Part shown: positions 1 through 7,680 of the stretch, one piece after another | Layout of the letters: the number at the start of each line of letters is the position of its first letter | How positions within the stretch are numbered: position 1 is the first letter of the stretch | Assembly: GCA_017507855.1 (NCBI GenBank) | Contig: JAFWAE010000056.1 | Coordinates: forward strand, 1-64,000 | Reading direction: 5' to 3' | Length of the DNA stretch: 64,000 nt | DNA from: Clostridia bacterium | Lineage (GTDB): Bacteria > Bacillota > Clostridia > Oscillospirales > RGIG5554 | Program-made: the position numbers and the translations under genes | The notes under the pieces: model-generated | What the model was told of the DNA's origin: nothing | The model's input: only the letters and a program-made list of their open reading frames with translations | Databases searched by the model: none

Positions 1-58
1 TCTCATTATATCACCGCCTTTCTACTGTTATTATATCATAGTTTAGATAGCTTTTCAA

Positions 59-230
59 GTGATGCATCGCCTGCGGCGATATGATGTTTTTCGCTTCGCT
101 CAAAATGATGTTGCTCCCGTTGGTCGCAATGATGCGATGTTTGCCCCAAAATGTGGCGAAGCCACACATCATTAGGCGAAGCCGTCATCATTGGAGAAGC
201 CAACATCATTTGCCGCAGGCAACCATCATT
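59..230. repeat. Array of short hairpins separated by ATGATG / CATCAT boxes
   Basis: Boxes reading (A/G)TGATG lie at 59-64, 81-86, 105-110 and 129-134, the last three exactly 24 nt apart. The same box inverted (CATCATT) lies at 167-173, 186-192, 204-210 and 224-230, spaced 18-20 nt. Between boxes are small inverted repeats with different stems: ATCGCC/GGCGAT (66-80), TGTGGC/GCCACA (152-166), GGC/GCC (175-183) and TGCC/GGCA (211-221). The boxes are constant and the stems vary, and the two halves face each other. No reading frame is supported here. I do not know a named family for it; it could be a MITE-like or REP-like palindromic element. Confidence 0.6.
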
Positions 231-231
231 C

Positions 232-272
232 AAAAAACGCACCTTTGTCGGTAGACAAAAGTGCGTTTTTTT
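232..272. terminator. Bidirectional intrinsic terminator next to the tRNA-Ser fragment
   Basis: The arms at 232-249 and 254-271 pair (ACGCAC with GTGCGT, then TTTGTC with GACAAA, one mismatch) around a GGTA loop, with A6 on one side and T8 on the other. It works in both directions. On the minus strand it sits directly after the tRNA 3' end, where a tRNA terminator is expected. Confidence 0.75.
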
Positions 273-309
273 TGGCGGAGAAGGAGAGATTCGAACTCTC
301 GCGCCGGTA
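273..309 (-). pseudogene. 3' fragment of a tRNA-Ser gene
   Basis: Read on the minus strand, this stretch ends in a T-arm (GAGAG stem, TTCGAAT loop, CTCTC), a 3' acceptor strand CTTCTCC, a discriminator G and an encoded CCA. The preceding ACCGGCGC looks like the end of a class II variable arm. All of this matches the last ~37 nt of bacterial tRNA-Ser. The expected 5' acceptor strand, D-arm and anticodon arm are not found at higher coordinates, so the gene is truncated. Tyrosine-recombinase elements leave such displaced 3' ends at one edge of an insertion; a rearrangement or an assembly junction would look the same. Confidence 0.6.
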
Positions 310-484
310 GAGGGGACTGCGCGGGGCGGTAGAGAGGAGGAGGGCGGAAGGTGGAGGGGTTTTTGAAAGGGTAGGTTGCTTTTGGGACGGAGAAGGGCAT
401 ACAATGGTTTCGGATCTTACCCCGGCCGCGGGATTGAGGTGCACGCCCCTCTGCGGCTGACTTTTTCCGTAAGGAGATTATTTT
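310..484. other. Purine-rich spacer with a possible promoter for the next gene
   Basis: No gene is supported. 310-375 is strongly purine-rich on the plus strand and repeats GGTAGAG twice. A TTGCTT (376-381) and TACAAT (400-405) pair with an 18 nt spacer could be the sigma-A promoter of the downstream membrane-protein gene, whose AAGGAG ribosome site lies just before its start. Confidence 0.4.
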
Positions 485-1141
485 ATGAGTGCAAAAACCA
501 AACGGCCCGACACCCAAACGCCCAAGCGAAGCGTTTTGGAGGAGGTGGGCAATTCTGTGACCCACGGGGTGGGGGCGCTTTTTGCCGTGGCGGCGCTGGT
601 GCTGATGTTGCTTGAGGCCCGCACGGCAAACCAAAGGGCGGGAGCAGTGGTGTATTTTACAGGGCTGTTTCTTTCCATGCTGGCCAGTTGCCTGTACCAC
701 GCCTTTCCCCACGGAAGCGGGGTTAAGCGCCTGTTCCGCCGCTTTGATTACATTTCCATCTATCTGCTCATCGGCGCTACCTTTGCCCCCATTTTAACGG
801 TGTTTGTAGGGGGGACGTTTGGCTACGTGTTTTTGGTCGTGCAATGGGTGGTCATCGTACTGGGGATCGTGTTTGTGGCGGTATTCGGCCCCCAGCGCTT
901 CCGTTGGGCCCATATAACGGGATACATCGTGCTGGGCTGGAGCGGTCTGCTGATCCTGCCGCTTATGGTGGGAAGGTCCCTGACGTTGCTGGGTTTTGTT
1001 CTGGGTGGCGGCATTGTGTATAGCCTGGGGATCATTCCCTTCGCGCTGAAGAAGCGGGGCTCCCATTTTATTTGGCATTTCTTTGTTCTGGCAGGGGCGG
1101 TGATCCAATGGCTGGGGATCTATGGGGCGTTGTATGCGTAA
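485..1141 (+). CDS. Hemolysin III / PAQR family membrane protein
   Basis: A 218-residue polytopic membrane protein of the hemolysin III (TrhA/YqfA, PAQR-related) family, with about seven hydrophobic segments. The family's conserved polar residues are visible: an N-terminal E and NSVTHG, the SCLYHAFPHGS motif with its SxxxH, RRFDYISIYLLIGATFAP with its Asp, and a C-terminal WHFFVLAG His. These residues line a metal-binding site in the PAQR fold. Bacterial members have been linked to membrane-lipid homeostasis rather than to true haemolysis, and the substrate is unknown. The ATG follows an AAGGAG site. It converges on spoIIR with only 3 nt between the stops. Confidence 0.85.
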   Translation: MSAKTKRPDTQTPKRSVLEEVGNSVTHGVGALFAVAALVLMLLEARTANQRAGAVVYFTGLFLSMLASCLYHAFPHGSGVKRLFRRFDYISIYLLIGATFAPILTVFVGGTFGYVFLVVQWVVIVLGIVFVAVFGPQRFRWAHITGYIVLGWSGLLILPLMVGRSLTLLGFVLGGGIVYSLGIIPFALKKRGSHFIWHFFVLAGAVIQWLGIYGALYA

Positions 1142-1144
1142 GGG

Positions 1145-1750
1145 TTATTTCCTAAACAGCTTTTTTAAGGCCACGTGCAGCTTCTTTCCCCACTCCAACA
1201 GCTTGAAGCGCACGGTATATTTGGGTCTGTCTCCCCGCAGAAGCTCTACCTCGTTCTCCGTCAGCCCTGCATCCAGCAGCTCGCGGTCCTCAATCTCCTC
1301 GCGCCCGCACAGGCGGGGAAAGAGCACGCACCAATAATTTTGCCCCTTCCCTTCGCCCAGGATCACCTGTACGCAGGTGTATTGCCCTGCAGGAAGGGTC
1401 AGTCCGCCGTAGGTGCGGGTGTCCATGGAGGTGCGGCAGACGCGCACCTGCGCTCCGTAAGGCGCGCCTTGGCTTTCCAGCACCCGTTGGGCGGCCAAGC
1501 AGAGCTGTGAGGCATTTTCACGGGCGCGCTGTTCGGCCTGTGCGGCGGTTTTGCAACCGGCCAAAAGGGTCTCCGTTTGCTTGAGCATTTCGTCGCGCAC
1601 CAGCAGCTTGATGCTTTGGGCTTCCGCACTGTCGTCTTGGGCGATCACGTGCAGGCGCAGGACATCCTCGTAGATCATATTTTCCGCCGCCGTGGGGAAG
1701 AGCCCTGCCAAAAGTAACAGCAGATACAGGCCCAAGGTCAGAACGGTCAT
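1145..1750 (-). CDS. spoIIR: Stage II sporulation protein R
   Basis: SpoIIR is the forespore-made signal that is secreted into the intermembrane space and activates SpoIIGA, so that pro-sigma-E is processed in the mother cell. The protein has an N-terminal hydrophobic segment that would act as export signal, followed by the family core with its VLRLHVIAQDDS motif, a helical QxIKLLVRDEM stretch and a Cys-containing CVLFPRLC segment. Two in-frame ATGs are close (1762 and 1750). I prefer 1750 because GGAAAG lies 4-5 nt before it, while 1762 is preceded only by the T-tract of the upstream terminator. It places the organism among endospore formers. Confidence 0.88.
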   Translation of the reverse strand: MTVLTLGLYLLLLLAGLFPTAAENMIYEDVLRLHVIAQDDSAEAQSIKLLVRDEMLKQTETLLAGCKTAAQAEQRARENASQLCLAAQRVLESQGAPYGAQVRVCRTSMDTRTYGGLTLPAGQYTCVQVILGEGKGQNYWCVLFPRLCGREEIEDRELLDAGLTENEVELLRGDRPKYTVRFKLLEWGKKLHVALKKLFRK

Positions 1751-1763
1751 TTTTCTTTCCATA

Positions 1764-1810
1764 CAAAAATCAACTCCATGCCCAACAGTATTGCCGTTGG
1801 GCATGGAGTT
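1764..1810 (-). terminator. Terminator of the 1831-4524 operon
   Basis: A perfect 15-bp stem (1772-1786 with 1796-1810) around a 9-nt loop is followed on the minus strand by GATTTTTG. It ends the two-gene minus-strand operon before spoIIR starts. Confidence 0.8.
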
Positions 1811-1830
1811 TTATACAGAGAGGGAAAAGT

Positions 1831-3222
1831 TTATTTAATCATGGCCTTAAGGCGGTTCTTTACGCGCAAAAGATACATTTTGCTACCTTCGGGCAGGTCG
1901 AAATCGTAAGGACGTTCGGAAGCCGTGATGGTTTCGTACATTTCCAGGGCCTGCTCGGGAGAGGTGATGGAGGTTTCCCACTGGGGAAGCTGGGTGGCCT
2001 TGGGCATCTTTTTGTGCCAGTTGCTTTGGTTTTCGATGTATTTAAAGATCTCTACCAAGGTCTTGGCGGAGGCTTCGTCAGCAGTCAGATAGTCAGCATA
2101 TTCGGCCAACACCATTTCGGGGGTGAGATTGGCATCGTCTGCAAAGCGGGCAAAGGCGTAGGTGTTGAGAGCCTTTTCCAGATAGCCCGCATAGCTCCAG
2201 CTGCCAATAATGCCGTCAAAGCCCAGCTCGCGCATGTCATTGACCAGCTTGTGGATATAGCGCACCTCGATCTGCATGGCAGAGTCCACCCCTGCGCCGC
2301 CCAGGTCGCCGTCGTCTGCCTCGTCCAACAGGAAGTAGGGCCAGGCCCACAGGCGGGCAGCCCCCGTATTTCGGATGGCTTGGAATTCTTCGGCCGAAGG
2401 ATATTTGGGGGGATCCTTGCGATAGACGGGATTGGTGTGATACAGGCGCAGGGTCATGGGGCGGTAGTAGTCATGACAGGGAAGCTCCAGACCCGTATCT
2501 TCACCCAACAAGCCCTCGTAGGCCACGATGGTGCGGTTGGACTCGGTCTCCGTGGTCCAGAATTTCACGTTGCCGGCGCTGAAATTGGGGGTGGTGAACA
2601 TGGACACAGCCCAGGTGTTAATGTTAAATTCCGCTTGGGGGGCCACTTCCTTGACCAGATCTCTGACCTTCAAGGCCATATTGATATAGTCTTGCACAGA
2701 ACCTGTACCCAAGGAATCGGGGATGCCGCCGGGGTCGCCTGCAAACAGGGTAAAGCCGTCTGCCGCCTTACAAGCCTCAACGGTCTTGCGCAGGTAGAAC
2801 AGGCGATCCTCCATTTCCGCTTCGTTGGAGGGGTGGAATTTTTCTCCGATACCCGTGGGCTCCAGATCATGGGGACCCTTGTATTGCTTGATGTTGGCAA
2901 AAAGGATCACGTACACCTTAAAGCCGTCGGCCTGCAGGGTTCTTACGTTATTGGCCAAAACCTTGGTATATTGCTCCAACATACCGTTTTCCGCATTTCG
3001 GTGCCAACCCAGGTCGCAAAGCTGCATGACCGTAAAGCCGCAGGCCTTCCAGAAATCGTGCTGGTTGGGAGTGTCGCTCCAGATATACAGGCCCTTTTCC
3101 TTGAAGGGAGCGGGGTCTACCTGGGTAGAAGGCTGTGTAGTGGCAGGGCTGGTATCTGCGGGAACCATACAGGACGTAAGCAAAAACATCAGAGCCGCAA
3201 ACAAACAAATTGCCTTTTTCAT
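1831..3222 (-). CDS. Lipoprotein, unrecognised family (possible TIM-barrel glycosidase-like)
   Basis: 463 residues with a lipoprotein signal: basic MKK, a hydrophobic stretch and lipobox LLTSC near residue 18, then a Thr/Pro-rich linker to about residue 40. The mature part shares long conserved blocks with its neighbour at 3235-4524: LYIW-DTP-Q--FWKACG, MQLCD, FAGDPGGIPD, N-WAVSMF-TPN, ELPCHDYYR, WAWPYFL-DEADDGD and NTYAFARF--D--LTP. Alternating strand/helix patterns, many aromatic and acidic residues, and the C-terminal LTPE--LAEYA helix recall large TIM-barrel glycoside hydrolases, but I cannot assign a family. It starts 12 nt after the upstream gene with an AAGGAGG site, so the two form one operon. 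Confidence 0.7.
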   Translation of the reverse strand: MKKAICLFAALMFLLTSCMVPADTSPATTQPSTQVDPAPFKEKGLYIWSDTPNQHDFWKACGFTVMQLCDLGWHRNAENGMLEQYTKVLANNVRTLQADGFKVYVILFANIKQYKGPHDLEPTGIGEKFHPSNEAEMEDRLFYLRKTVEACKAADGFTLFAGDPGGIPDSLGTGSVQDYINMALKVRDLVKEVAPQAEFNINTWAVSMFTTPNFSAGNVKFWTTETESNRTIVAYEGLLGEDTGLELPCHDYYRPMTLRLYHTNPVYRKDPPKYPSAEEFQAIRNTGAARLWAWPYFLLDEADDGDLGGAGVDSAMQIEVRYIHKLVNDMRELGFDGIIGSWSYAGYLEKALNTYAFARFADDANLTPEMVLAEYADYLTADEASAKTLVEIFKYIENQSNWHKKMPKATQLPQWETSITSPEQALEMYETITASERPYDFDLPEGSKMYLLRVKNRLKAMIK

Positions 3223-3234
3223 AAAAGATCCTCC

Positions 3235-4524
3235 TTATTCTTGTTCGGCAATGATCTGCAGACGAAGCTTCAGCCGTTGCAGGTACTGTGACGTGCTTTC
3301 GGGCAGGGGGAAGGTGTTGGCCTCGTTGGGAGTCACGGTTTTCAGCAGCTCCAAGGCCTGCTTGCCGTTTTGGACGGAAGTGGGGAAGTTTTCCATACGG
3401 GCCGAGGCGGGCAGCTTGCGTTGCCAGTTGCTGTTGTTTTCCAAAAACAGCAGGATCTCCACCAGCGTGGAGCGGCAATCCTCACGTGCCACATAGGAGG
3501 CGTATTCCTCAATGAGCTGTTGAGGGGTCAGCCTGTCATCCGCGCAGAAGCGGGCGAAGGCATAGGTGTTCATGCATTTGGACAGATAGCCGCGGAAGCT
3601 CCAGTTGCCCACGATACCGTTAAAGCCAAGCTTCCGTGCCTGCTGTACAAAGCGGTGGATGTAGCGGGTCTCGGACTGGGGAAGGGGCGTATTGCCGGGG
3701 CCGATGTCTCCGTCGTCCGCCTCGTCCATGAGAAAATAGGGCCAAGCCCACACGTCCTTGGTGTTTTGGGTAAAAAGACCATCCAGGTCGCTTTTTAAAG
3801 GGAAAAGGGGCGGGTTGGCTCGCAGTACGGGGTCTTCGTCGTACAGGCGAAGAGCCAAGGCGCGGTAATAGTCGTGACATGGAAGCTCGATGCCCGTTTC
3901 GGGGCCGAAAATATCTTTCATTGCAAGAAGCTGTTTGACCTCAACGGTTTCCTGCAGCCAGAATTCCTTGGTCATAGCACTGTAATTGGGAGTGTGGAAC
4001 ATAGACACCGCCCAAGGATTGATGTGGAAATCGGCGTGTGGAGCCTCCTCCTTGACCAGATCGCGGAACGCCAAGGCAACCTTCATAAAGTCTTCCAGGC
4101 AACCGGGCCCCATCTCGTCGGGAATACCGCCGGGATCGCCGGCAAAGACCGTGAAGCTGTCCGCTTCGCGGCAGGCGCGTACCACCTTACGCACGTAGAA
4201 AAGGCGGTCCTTCATCGCCTCTTCATCGGAGGGATGAAATTTTGTGCCGATGGGGGAGGGATCAAAATCACCCTCGCCCTTATATTGGGCAATATTGGAA
4301 AACAGGATCATATTGACACGGAAGCCATCCTGCTTCAAGCTTTGGATATGCCGTGCCATTGTAGCGGCGCGCTCGTCCGTCTTGGAGGCGTGTACCCACC
4401 AGCTTCGGTCGCAAAGCTGCATGGTATTGTACCCACAGGCTTTCCAAAAGGCGTATTGATCGGGTGTGTCGTCCCAAATATACAAACCAATATGGGCAAG
4501 AGGATTGCAAACGGAAAGGGGCAT
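3235..4524 (-). CDS. Cytoplasmic paralogue of the 1831-3222 lipoprotein
   Basis: 429 residues with no signal peptide: the conserved domain begins almost at the N-terminus with HIGLYIWDDTPDQ. Roughly half of the positions agree by eye with the downstream lipoprotein over the whole length, including every conserved block listed there. The invariant acidic residues (DDTP, AGDPGG, DEADDGD) are candidate catalytic or metal-binding positions. As one paralogue is exported and one is not, the pair may act on a substrate outside and on its imported fragment inside; this is inference. The ATG is preceded by GAGGA. First gene of the operon, behind the sigma-A promoter at 4564-4592. Confidence 0.7.
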   Translation of the reverse strand: MPLSVCNPLAHIGLYIWDDTPDQYAFWKACGYNTMQLCDRSWWVHASKTDERAATMARHIQSLKQDGFRVNMILFSNIAQYKGEGDFDPSPIGTKFHPSDEEAMKDRLFYVRKVVRACREADSFTVFAGDPGGIPDEMGPGCLEDFMKVALAFRDLVKEEAPHADFHINPWAVSMFHTPNYSAMTKEFWLQETVEVKQLLAMKDIFGPETGIELPCHDYYRALALRLYDEDPVLRANPPLFPLKSDLDGLFTQNTKDVWAWPYFLMDEADDGDIGPGNTPLPQSETRYIHRFVQQARKLGFNGIVGNWSFRGYLSKCMNTYAFARFCADDRLTPQQLIEEYASYVAREDCRSTLVEILLFLENNSNWQRKLPASARMENFPTSVQNGKQALELLKTVTPNEANTFPLPESTSQYLQRLKLRLQIIAEQE

Positions 4525-4563
4525 AAAGATTCCTCACTTTCAGCGGACTTTGAGTATGATCTC

Positions 4564-4592
4564 ATTATAGAGAAAAAAAAGGAGAAAGTCAA
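4564..4592 (-). promoter_or_regulatory. Sigma-A promoter of the paralogue pair
   Basis: On the minus strand TTGACT (4587-4592) and TATAAT (4564-4569) are separated by 17 nt, about 40 nt before the ATG at 4524. Confidence 0.75.
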
Positions 4593-4720
4593 CGGTACTT
4601 GGCTAATTGTCAAGCGAGGAATTCAAAAATGAAAGAAGGGGAAAAGGAAATGCTTTTTCCGTTTTCACGACTCTTTTTTTACAGGGACATTCTTTTTTTG
4701 TTGAAAAAAGATCAAATCTC

Positions 4721-4749
4721 TTGCGTAGGGACTTAAAAAAAGGTATAAT
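4721..4749 (+). promoter_or_regulatory. Sigma-A promoter of the SPFH/zinc-ribbon pair
   Basis: TTGCGT (4721-4726) and TATAAT (4744-4749) with a 17 nt spacer, 33 nt before the start codon at 4782. Confidence 0.65.
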
Positions 4750-4781
4750 GAAAAAAATACCTTTAGTAAGGAGCGTTTTTT

Positions 4782-6086
4782 ATGGGTTTGATCAAAGCTG
4801 CGTTGGCCGCCGGCGGATCCGTGCTGGGCGATCAATGGCGGGAATATTTTTACTGCGATGCGCTGACGGACGATGTTTTGGCTTGCAAGGGTGCAAAGCG
4901 GACGGGAAAAAAGTCTTCCAATACCAAGGGCTCTGACAACGTCATCTCCAACGGGGCCGTCATCGCCGTAAACGAAGGCCAATGCATGATGATCGTGGAG
5001 CAAGGACAGATCGTGGAGCTGTGCGCCGAGGCAGGGGAGTTTCTGTGGGATTCTTCCACCGAGCCTACCATGCTCTACGGCGGCTTTGGCAAGGGACTGG
5101 CCGAATCCTTCAAGACCTTTGGTAAGCGTTTTACCTTTGGCGGGGATGAGGCCAAGGACCAGCGGGTGTACTATTTTAACACCAAGGAGATCCTGGGCAA
5201 CAAATACGGCACTCCCGCCCCGGTGCCTTTCCGAGTGGTGGACCGTAACATCGGCCTGGATATCGACATTTCCATTCGCTGCAACGGCGAATTTTCCTAT
5301 CGCATTACCGATCCCATTGTGTTTTACAAAAATGTGTGCGGCAACGTGGCGGACGTATACCCCCGCGCCACCATAGACAGCCAGCTGCGCAGCGAGTTGA
5401 TGACGGCCCTGCAGCCCGCTTTTGCCCGCATTTCCGAAATGGGGATCCGCTACAGCGCCCTGCCCAACCACACCGCCGAGATCGCCCGTGTGCTGGATGA
5501 GGAACTGACGGAAAAATGGAGCAAGGCCCGTGGCTTGGGGGTGGCTTCCTTTGCCATCAACACCGTGAAGGCCTCTGACGAGGACGAGGCCATGATCAAG
5601 CAGCTGCAGCGCACGGCGGTGTTCCGCAACACCGGCATGGCCGCCGCTCATCTGACCGACGCCCAGGCCGAAGCCATGAAGGCTGCCGCTTCTAACGAGG
5701 AGGCAGGCCCCATGATGGCCTTTGCAGGAATGAATATGGCTGCCAACGCCGGAGGAAATCGCGCGGCTGATTTGTTTGCTATGGCGCAACAGCAGCAGGT
5801 GCAGCAGCCTGCCCCTGCTGCCGAAGGGTGGACCTGTGCTTGCGGCGCGGTCAACCAAGGAAAATTCTGCACTGAATGCGGCAAACCCCGTCAGGATGGG
5901 TGGATCTGTACCTGCGGTGCAGTCAACAAGGGTAAGTTCTGCTCCCAATGCGGCAAGCGCAAGCCAGCGCAAGCTTTGCAATACCGTTGCGACAAATGCG
6001 GCTGGGAGCCCGAGGATCCCACCAAACCTCCCCGTTTTTGTCCCGAATGCGGTGACCCCTTCGGTGACGAGGACGCCAAGGCGTAA
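4782..6086 (+). CDS. SPFH-domain protein with C-terminal zinc ribbons (YdjI-like)
   Basis: 434 residues. The N-terminal ~300 are an SPFH (stomatin/prohibitin/flotillin) domain of the COG4260 type, starting with a short amphipathic MGLIKAALAAGG segment and continuing through NVISNGAVIAVNEGQCM and the GNVADVYPRATIDSQLRSEL region. A low-complexity Ala/Gln linker leads to three zinc-ribbon units, each with two CxxC knuckles, between about residues 345 and 425. In Bacillus, YdjI belongs to the PspA-associated ydjFGHI envelope-stress cluster. Here it is followed after 31 nt by a YdjG-like gene, but no PspA is present. Database titles such as 'virion core protein' for this family do not indicate a phage origin. 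Confidence 0.82.
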   Translation: MGLIKAALAAGGSVLGDQWREYFYCDALTDDVLACKGAKRTGKKSSNTKGSDNVISNGAVIAVNEGQCMMIVEQGQIVELCAEAGEFLWDSSTEPTMLYGGFGKGLAESFKTFGKRFTFGGDEAKDQRVYYFNTKEILGNKYGTPAPVPFRVVDRNIGLDIDISIRCNGEFSYRITDPIVFYKNVCGNVADVYPRATIDSQLRSELMTALQPAFARISEMGIRYSALPNHTAEIARVLDEELTEKWSKARGLGVASFAINTVKASDEDEAMIKQLQRTAVFRNTGMAAAHLTDAQAEAMKAAASNEEAGPMMAFAGMNMAANAGGNRAADLFAMAQQQQVQQPAPAAEGWTCACGAVNQGKFCTECGKPRQDGWICTCGAVNKGKFCSQCGKRKPAQALQYRCDKCGWEPEDPTKPPRFCPECGDPFGDEDAKA

Positions 6087-6117
6087 GGAATTTTAAATTG
6101 AAAAAGGGGGAACAGCT

Positions 6118-7221
6118 ATGTCTGAAGAGCCCTATACCCAACCCGTGATGGAGGAAACGCTGGACGAGACCGATGCCAAATGCCCTAACTGTGCGGCCAC
6201 TGTCAGCTTTGATCCCGCTACGGGGATGCTCACCTGCCCTTATTGCGGATACAGCCGTCAGGTATCCTCGGACGAGGAGACTGCGGTAGAAGAACTGGAT
6301 CTTGAGCAAGCCGAAAACGGAGAATCCTCCTTTGCTTGGGGGGAAGATAAAAAGACCGTCATCTGCGAGCAATGCGGAGGCGAGTCGGTGTACGATGCGT
6401 TGGCGGTGTCCAACGTTTGTCCTTACTGCGGCTCCAACCACGTGATGGAGGCCGCTATCGAGACCTCCATTGCACCCAACGCCGTTTGTCCGTTTAAGGT
6501 GCCCAAGCAAACTGCTATGGAACGCTTTTCCAAATGGCTGAAGGGGCGTTGGTTTGCCCCTTCGTCCGCCAAAAAGCAGGCCAAGGCTGAGCAGGCCCAA
6601 GGGGTGTTTCTGCCCTTTTGGACTTTTGACACCCAAACTACCTCCCATTATACCGCCCGTGCGGGACGGGATCGTTGGGTAGGCAGCGGGGAAAAACGCC
6701 GCCGCGTGACCCATTGGTTCTCCGTATCGGGGATTTATCAGCAAAGCATTGACGATCAGCCTGTAGAGGCCACCCAACGCTACGATCGGGGCTTGATCCT
6801 GAAGCTGGGAGCTTACGATACCGCCCATGCGGTGCCCTACCGTTCCGAATACTTGGCCGGTTTTATCAGCGAGCGTTATTCCGTGGGGCTCAACGACGGC
6901 TGGCAGATCGCCAAAACTCGCATCCGCGCCCGTTTGGAGGGTGAGGTGCAACAGTATATCCGCCGGCATAACCGTGCAGATCATGTGGCTTCCCTGCGTA
7001 TGAATACGGTGTACGACAATGTGCGCTACAAGTACATCATGCTTCCCGTGTGGATGTCCTCGTTTACCTATAAAGGAAAGGTGTATCGCTTTATGGTCAA
7101 CGGAGAAACGGGGAGGGTGGCCGGCCATTTTCCCGTGTCTGCCTGGCGCGTGCTGGTAGCCGTTGTACTGGGGGCTACGGCTGTTTCTCTGCTATGGTAT
7201 TGGTTCAACGGCGGTATGTGA
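6118..7221 (+). CDS. Zinc-ribbon membrane protein (YdjG-like)
   Basis: 367 residues with two N-terminal zinc ribbons: CPNCAATVSF...CPYCGYSR at about residues 19-44, and CEQCGGESVYD...CPYCGSNHV around residues 83-107. A globular middle part follows, then one C-terminal membrane segment (about 344-361). The layout matches YdjG, which in Bacillus subtilis forms a membrane complex that recruits PspA. It shares an operon with the SPFH gene just upstream and is preceded by a strong AAAGGGGG site. The lack of pspA and ydjH nearby suggests a reduced version of the system or partners encoded elsewhere. Confidence 0.75.
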   Translation: MSEEPYTQPVMEETLDETDAKCPNCAATVSFDPATGMLTCPYCGYSRQVSSDEETAVEELDLEQAENGESSFAWGEDKKTVICEQCGGESVYDALAVSNVCPYCGSNHVMEAAIETSIAPNAVCPFKVPKQTAMERFSKWLKGRWFAPSSAKKQAKAEQAQGVFLPFWTFDTQTTSHYTARAGRDRWVGSGEKRRRVTHWFSVSGIYQQSIDDQPVEATQRYDRGLILKLGAYDTAHAVPYRSEYLAGFISERYSVGLNDGWQIAKTRIRARLEGEVQQYIRRHNRADHVASLRMNTVYDNVRYKYIMLPVWMSSFTYKGKVYRFMVNGETGRVAGHFPVSAWRVLVAVVLGATAVSLLWYWFNGGM

Positions 7222-7230
7222 TATTCAAGA

Positions 7231-7268
7231 AAAAAGGACGGAGAAGACCGGATTCTCCGTCCTTTTTT
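7231..7268. terminator. Bidirectional terminator
   Basis: A perfect 15-bp stem (AAAAAGGACGGAGAA at 7231-7245 with its complement at 7253-7267) with a T-run on each strand. It separates the plus-strand SPFH pair from the minus-strand DUF4363/DUF421 pair. Confidence 0.85.
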
Positions 7269-7323
7269 TATGGGAAAAACCTTTTTCGCAATGCATTGAC
7301 TAACGGCGTTGCTTGCCAAAAAG

Positions 7324-7680
7324 TCAGAAAATGTTTTCCGCCGTCAGCCTTTCGTTTTCAAAAAGCTCCCGCACGCCACGTCGGAACTGATCCAACAGGG
7401 ACGGAAATTCCTCTGCCGAGGTGTGGGGAAGGCGCTCCAACAGCTCCTCCAGTTTGCGAACGTCCCCGTTGTTACAAAAGGCGGAAAGAAAGGGCAGATT
7501 TTTTTGCCAAAAACGGTGCAGCAAAGCCAAGCGGGCGGAGCGCGTTTGGGAGTCCGTTTGCTCCAAGGTGTTGGTCAGCTCGTCCACGCGGCGGGTAAAG
7601 CCGTTTAAAAACAGGGTGGAGCCCAGCAACAAGCCAAGGATACAAAGGGCAGACAGAAGAATGGTCAGGTGAACTTTCAA
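7324..7680 (-). CDS. DUF4363 family protein
   Basis: 118 residues: one N-terminal membrane segment (about 5-25), then a helical extracytoplasmic part rich in Arg, Glu and Leu (TRRVDELTNTLEQTDSQ, and LEELLERL). This is the DUF4363 layout, a family that typically follows a DUF421 gene in Clostridia, as here. Its start overlaps the end of the DUF421 gene by 4 nt (ATGA), so the two are translationally coupled and probably work together at the membrane. The biochemical role is unknown. Confidence 0.72.
   Translation of the reverse strand: MKVHLTILLSALCILGLLLGSTLFLNGFTRRVDELTNTLEQTDSQTRSARLALLHRFWQKNLPFLSAFCNNGDVRKLEELLERLPHTSAEEFPSLLDQFRRGVRELFENERLTAENIF

Noticed and set aside
59-230. CRISPR array
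   Set aside because: The constant parts are only 6-7 nt, the variable parts are themselves palindromes, the orientation flips, and no cas genes are present.
310-480. Complete tRNA-Ser with an unusual insertion
   Set aside because: No D-arm, anticodon arm or 5' acceptor strand complementary to CTTCTCC can be found on the minus strand here.
4782-6086. Phage or virus origin suggested by the 'virion core protein' family title
   Set aside because: The domain is SPFH plus zinc ribbons with a YdjG-like partner and no phage genes nearby.
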